Assembly: GCA_013813345.1 (NCBI GenBank) | Contig: JACCRW010000351.1 | Location: 1 to 6,007 of the forward strand | DNA length: 6,007 bases | Origin: Actinomycetota bacterium | GTDB taxonomy: Bacteria > Actinomycetota > Thermoleophilia > Gaiellales > Gaiellaceae | Direction: 5' to 3' | Shown: in pieces, positions 3,884-6,007 of the stretch | Position numbering within the stretch: position 1 is the stretch's first letter | Layout of the letters: every line of letters begins with the position of its first letter | Program-made: the position numbers and the translations under genes | Notes under the pieces: model-generated | Told to the model about the DNA's origin: nothing | Databases searched by the model: none | Seen by the model: the letters and a program-made list of their open reading frames with translations, nothing else

Positions 3884-5974
3884 GTCCACTGGCCGTTCTT
3901 CGGCGGCGATCCGGGCCGGTCGGGTTACCAGCCGGTCGAGGAAGCCGGCGTGCCCATCCAGTTCGCGTACTCGAAGCTCACGCCCACCGACGACTTCGTG
4001 AAGACGTCGATCCTCACGAGCGCCGGGATGCCGGACACGCAGCGCGTGATCTACGGAACCGTCGATCCGCCCGAGGTGATGGCCGGCTCGGCCGCGAGTA
4101 ACAACGGGCGAGTGCACCTGCGGATCCTGGCCACGGGCGCTGCGGTCGGAGGTAGCGAGCTCGGCGTGCTGATCGACAACGGCAATGCAGACGCGGATGT
4201 GTTCGGCCCCGGCGCTGCCGCACCGGCCCCCGCCAGCGTCAGCTTCGGCGAGACGTCCAGCGCGACCGGTCTCGGACAGGTCTTCGCCGTCCACAACGAC
4301 GACGACCAGAGCACGAGCGGCGATATTGCGATCGCCCAGATCGCCGAGGACTCCGGGACGCTCGTCAAGGACGTCGCCGTCTCGGGTACGAACGGCTACT
4401 CGCTCGCGTCCTCGATCCTCCTCACCGGTCCGGGCGCGAACGGCGACCGCTCCCTCTTCTTCGTCGCGACGAGCGGGACGACGCAGGCGCTGTTCAAGGT
4501 CGCGATCGGCAACGCAGGCGCGACCGCGGCCACGATCGGCGGAGCCACGAGCACCACCGAGCTCGCTGCCTCGACGACGACGGGCGACATCGACGCGGAT
4601 CCGCAGGCGAGCCCCACGCTCGCGTTCCTGGCAGGGAGCGCGGCCGCGCCGACCGCGTACGTGCTCGTCGGCACCGGTGCGCCCGACAACCGGCTCGAGT
4701 CGTACGCCGTGGCCGATCTCGCTGCCGGCCCCGCCTCGGCCGCCCTCGGCGGGAGCGTCCAGACGCCGAGCATCCCCGTGCAGCCGACGGGGACGACGCC
4801 GAGCCCAGGTACCGACGTGACGACGGCGCCCGTCATCTACGTCGCCGCCGCAACCGGTGCGACGACCACCGTCTACGCGCTCCGGCAGCAGGGCGGGAGC
4901 CAGACGACGCTGACGATGACGGCCACGAGCGAGGCGCTTCCCGGCGCGCCTGCACCCGCTCTCGCGACGACGCAGGAGGCCGGCGCAGGCGGTCTGACGC
5001 CCGGCAAGGTGATCGTCACAACCGGGCGGAACGTGTTCCTGCTGGACACGGCCGCGCTCGGCCGCGCCGGCACCTTCGACCGCGAGAGCGATCTGGAGCC
5101 GGGATCGACCGGTTTCGGCCAGACGACCGCGGCTGCGTCCGGTGAGCTCGTCTATGTCACCACGGACGAGGGCCGCCAGCTCATCCTGAGGCTGGCCGAC
5201 GCGCAGCCCGTGCCGTCGGCGTCGTTCGCCGAGAACGCCGGCAACAGCGGAAACACCGGGCCGGACGGCCCGAGCTTCGATCCTGCGACGGAGCGGCTCG
5301 ACAACTCCGGGATGGGCCAGCCGTCGCTTTCGCGCGGCTTCGTCCAGTTCGGCAGCCAGAAGGGCCTCTTCGTCTATCGGGGAACCGCCCCCGGCACGAC
5401 GCCGCCGCCGCCTCCGCCGCCTCCCACCCCGGCCCCCGGCGCCTGCGCCAACCGGCAGGTGGGCACGGCCCGGAACGACGTGCTCCGCGGGACCGCGTTC
5501 GGCGACCGGATCTTCGGTCTCGAGGGGAACGACGCGATCACCGGCCTCGCTGGCTCGGACTGCCTCGAGGGCGGCTCCGGCTCCGATCGGCTCGCGGGCG
5601 GCGACGGAGTCGACCGGCTCACCGGCGGCCCCGGCGCCGATCGCCTCGACGGAGGCTCGGGCTCGGACCGCGGCTTTGGCAGCGAGGGCTCGGACAGCCT
5701 GGTCGGCGGCGCCGGCAACGACCTCCTCGACGGAGGCGTCGGCAACGACTCGCTCTCGGGCGGGGCCGGCAACGACCTGCTGATCGGCGGTCAGGGCAAC
5801 GACCGGATCACCGGCGGCCCCGGCGCCGACCGGGTCTCCGGTGGGATCGGCAACGACACGATCAACGCGCGCGATGGCGTCCGCGAGAACGTGAGCTGCG
5901 GCTCCGGCCGCGACACGGCGATCGTCGACCGGCTGGATCGCACGACCGGCTGCGAGCGCGTCAGCCGCCGCTGA
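3794..5974 (+). CDS. Exported beta-propeller protein with C-terminal RTX calcium-binding repeats
   Basis: The function is unknown. The 726-residue product has a signal peptide (1-30) and a long beta-rich region (31 to about 532). It opens with WPFFGGDPGRSGYQPV (33-48), similar to the start of PQQ-like propellers (W..F.GD..R.G). Blade-like strands recur at 220-226, 289-293, 347-350, 405-413, 451-456 and 524-529. A linker with eight prolines (537-544) follows. Then come fifteen RTX-type nonapeptides (557-691) and a cap, INARDGVRENVSCGSGRD through TGCERV (690-723). The repeats should bind Ca2+ outside the cell and stabilise a beta-roll. There are only four cysteines (551, 590, 702, 720), all in the C-terminal module, so two disulfides are possible. 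An N-terminal signal argues against the type I secretion used by Gram-negative RTX proteins. No catalytic motif is visible; a binding, adhesion or surface scaffold role is only a guess. The propeller call rests on motif resemblance and is less sure than the RTX call. The ATG at 3794 is supported by AGGGAG seven bases upstream. Confidence 0.88.
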   Translation: MRRRRSLFGLGTVTLTAALTALTLAGGALAVHWPFFGGDPGRSGYQPVEEAGVPIQFAYSKLTPTDDFVKTSILTSAGMPDTQRVIYGTVDPPEVMAGSAASNNGRVHLRILATGAAVGGSELGVLIDNGNADADVFGPGAAAPAPASVSFGETSSATGLGQVFAVHNDDDQSTSGDIAIAQIAEDSGTLVKDVAVSGTNGYSLASSILLTGPGANGDRSLFFVATSGTTQALFKVAIGNAGATAATIGGATSTTELAASTTTGDIDADPQASPTLAFLAGSAAAPTAYVLVGTGAPDNRLESYAVADLAAGPASAALGGSVQTPSIPVQPTGTTPSPGTDVTTAPVIYVAAATGATTTVYALRQQGGSQTTLTMTATSEALPGAPAPALATTQEAGAGGLTPGKVIVTTGRNVFLLDTAALGRAGTFDRESDLEPGSTGFGQTTAAASGELVYVTTDEGRQLILRLADAQPVPSASFAENAGNSGNTGPDGPSFDPATERLDNSGMGQPSLSRGFVQFGSQKGLFVYRGTAPGTTPPPPPPPPTPAPGACANRQVGTARNDVLRGTAFGDRIFGLEGNDAITGLAGSDCLEGGSGSDRLAGGDGVDRLTGGPGADRLDGGSGSDRGFGSEGSDSLVGGAGNDLLDGGVGNDSLSGGAGNDLLIGGQGNDRITGGPGADRVSGGIGNDTINARDGVRENVSCGSGRDTAIVDRLDRTTGCERVSRR
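5462..5866 (+). repeat. RTX nonapeptide array, 15 units of 27 bp
   Basis: Residues 557-691 divide into fifteen consecutive nine-residue units with no insertion or deletion. The consensus is GGxGxDxLx. The sixth-position Asp is present in all fifteen units; the first unit (GTARNDVLR) and second (GTAFGDRIF) are the most degenerate. In the family, each turn contributes ligands to Ca2+ between successive strands of a parallel beta-roll. At DNA level the array has a 27-bp period, with a 21-base stretch identical at 5620-5640 and 5809-5829, exactly seven units apart. Confidence 0.92.
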
Positions 5975-5976
5975 CA

Positions 5977-6003
5977 CGAGCCTGACGGCCGCGGTCCCGC
6001 TCG
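5977..6003 (+). terminator. Possible stem-loop after the secreted-protein gene
   Basis: CGAGC (5977-5981) pairs with GCTCG (5999-6003), and GAC (5984-5986) with GTC (5994-5996). The two stems are separated by a symmetric two-base internal loop and closed by GGCCGCG. It starts two bases after the stop codon. No T-run is visible before the window ends at 6007, so a terminator role is only tentative. Confidence 0.28.
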
Positions 6004-6007
6004 GGCC

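Noticed and set aside
5462..5866. 27-bp periodic DNA considered as a CRISPR-like or satellite array
   Set aside because: Periodicity is fully explained by the in-frame RTX nonapeptides; there are no identical repeats separated by unique spacers.
3809..5977. A 722-codon open frame on the minus strand opposite the secreted-protein gene
   Set aside because: It mirrors the + strand gene almost base for base. Such frames arise when G/C-ending codons remove stops on the other strand. Its Val/Ala/Gly periodicity is only the complement of the RTX repeats, and the + frame has a signal peptide, family motifs and a Shine-Dalgarno.

Overview
The window is high-GC DNA (about 70% by eye, with third codon positions almost all G or C). 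It carries five complete genes, all on the + strand. The GC content, the order fmt-rsmB-rpe-ribD, the compact Fmt, and the form of the C-terminal calcium-repeat protein suggest an actinobacterium, most likely of the Thermoleophilia (Gaiellales/Solirubrobacterales). That placement is an inference from composition and protein style, not a database result.

Bases 1-110 hold no gene I can support. Bases 111-3707 form one tightly packed housekeeping operon. It contains fmt (methionyl-tRNA formyltransferase), rsmB (16S rRNA m5C967 methyltransferase), rpe (ribulose-phosphate 3-epimerase) and ribD (riboflavin deaminase/reductase). Each gene overlaps the next by 1-4 bases (GTGA, TGATG and ATGA junctions), which implies translational coupling. 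The products serve translation initiation, ribosome maturation, pentose-phosphate flow and the second and third steps of riboflavin synthesis. Rpe and RibD are linked through ribulose-5-phosphate metabolism, because riboflavin synthesis draws on ribulose-5-phosphate.

An 86-base gap (3708-3793) contains a small GC hairpin and a good Shine-Dalgarno sequence. It separates the operon from an unrelated gene (3794-5974) for a 726-residue exported protein. That protein has an Arg-rich signal peptide, a predicted PQQ-like beta-propeller of about 500 residues, a proline linker, fifteen uninterrupted RTX-type calcium-binding nonapeptides, and a Cys-containing C-terminal cap. Its function is unknown. 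The last 33 bases hold a possible stem-loop and no gene.

Most of the window is ordinary. The points most worth checking are the propeller-RTX architecture, the altered substrate pocket of the RibD deaminase domain, the Gly replacing the usual Met in the Rpe active site, the shortened Fmt and RibD, and a palindrome with atypical codons inside rsmB. I see no mobile element, RNA gene, CRISPR array or defence system.
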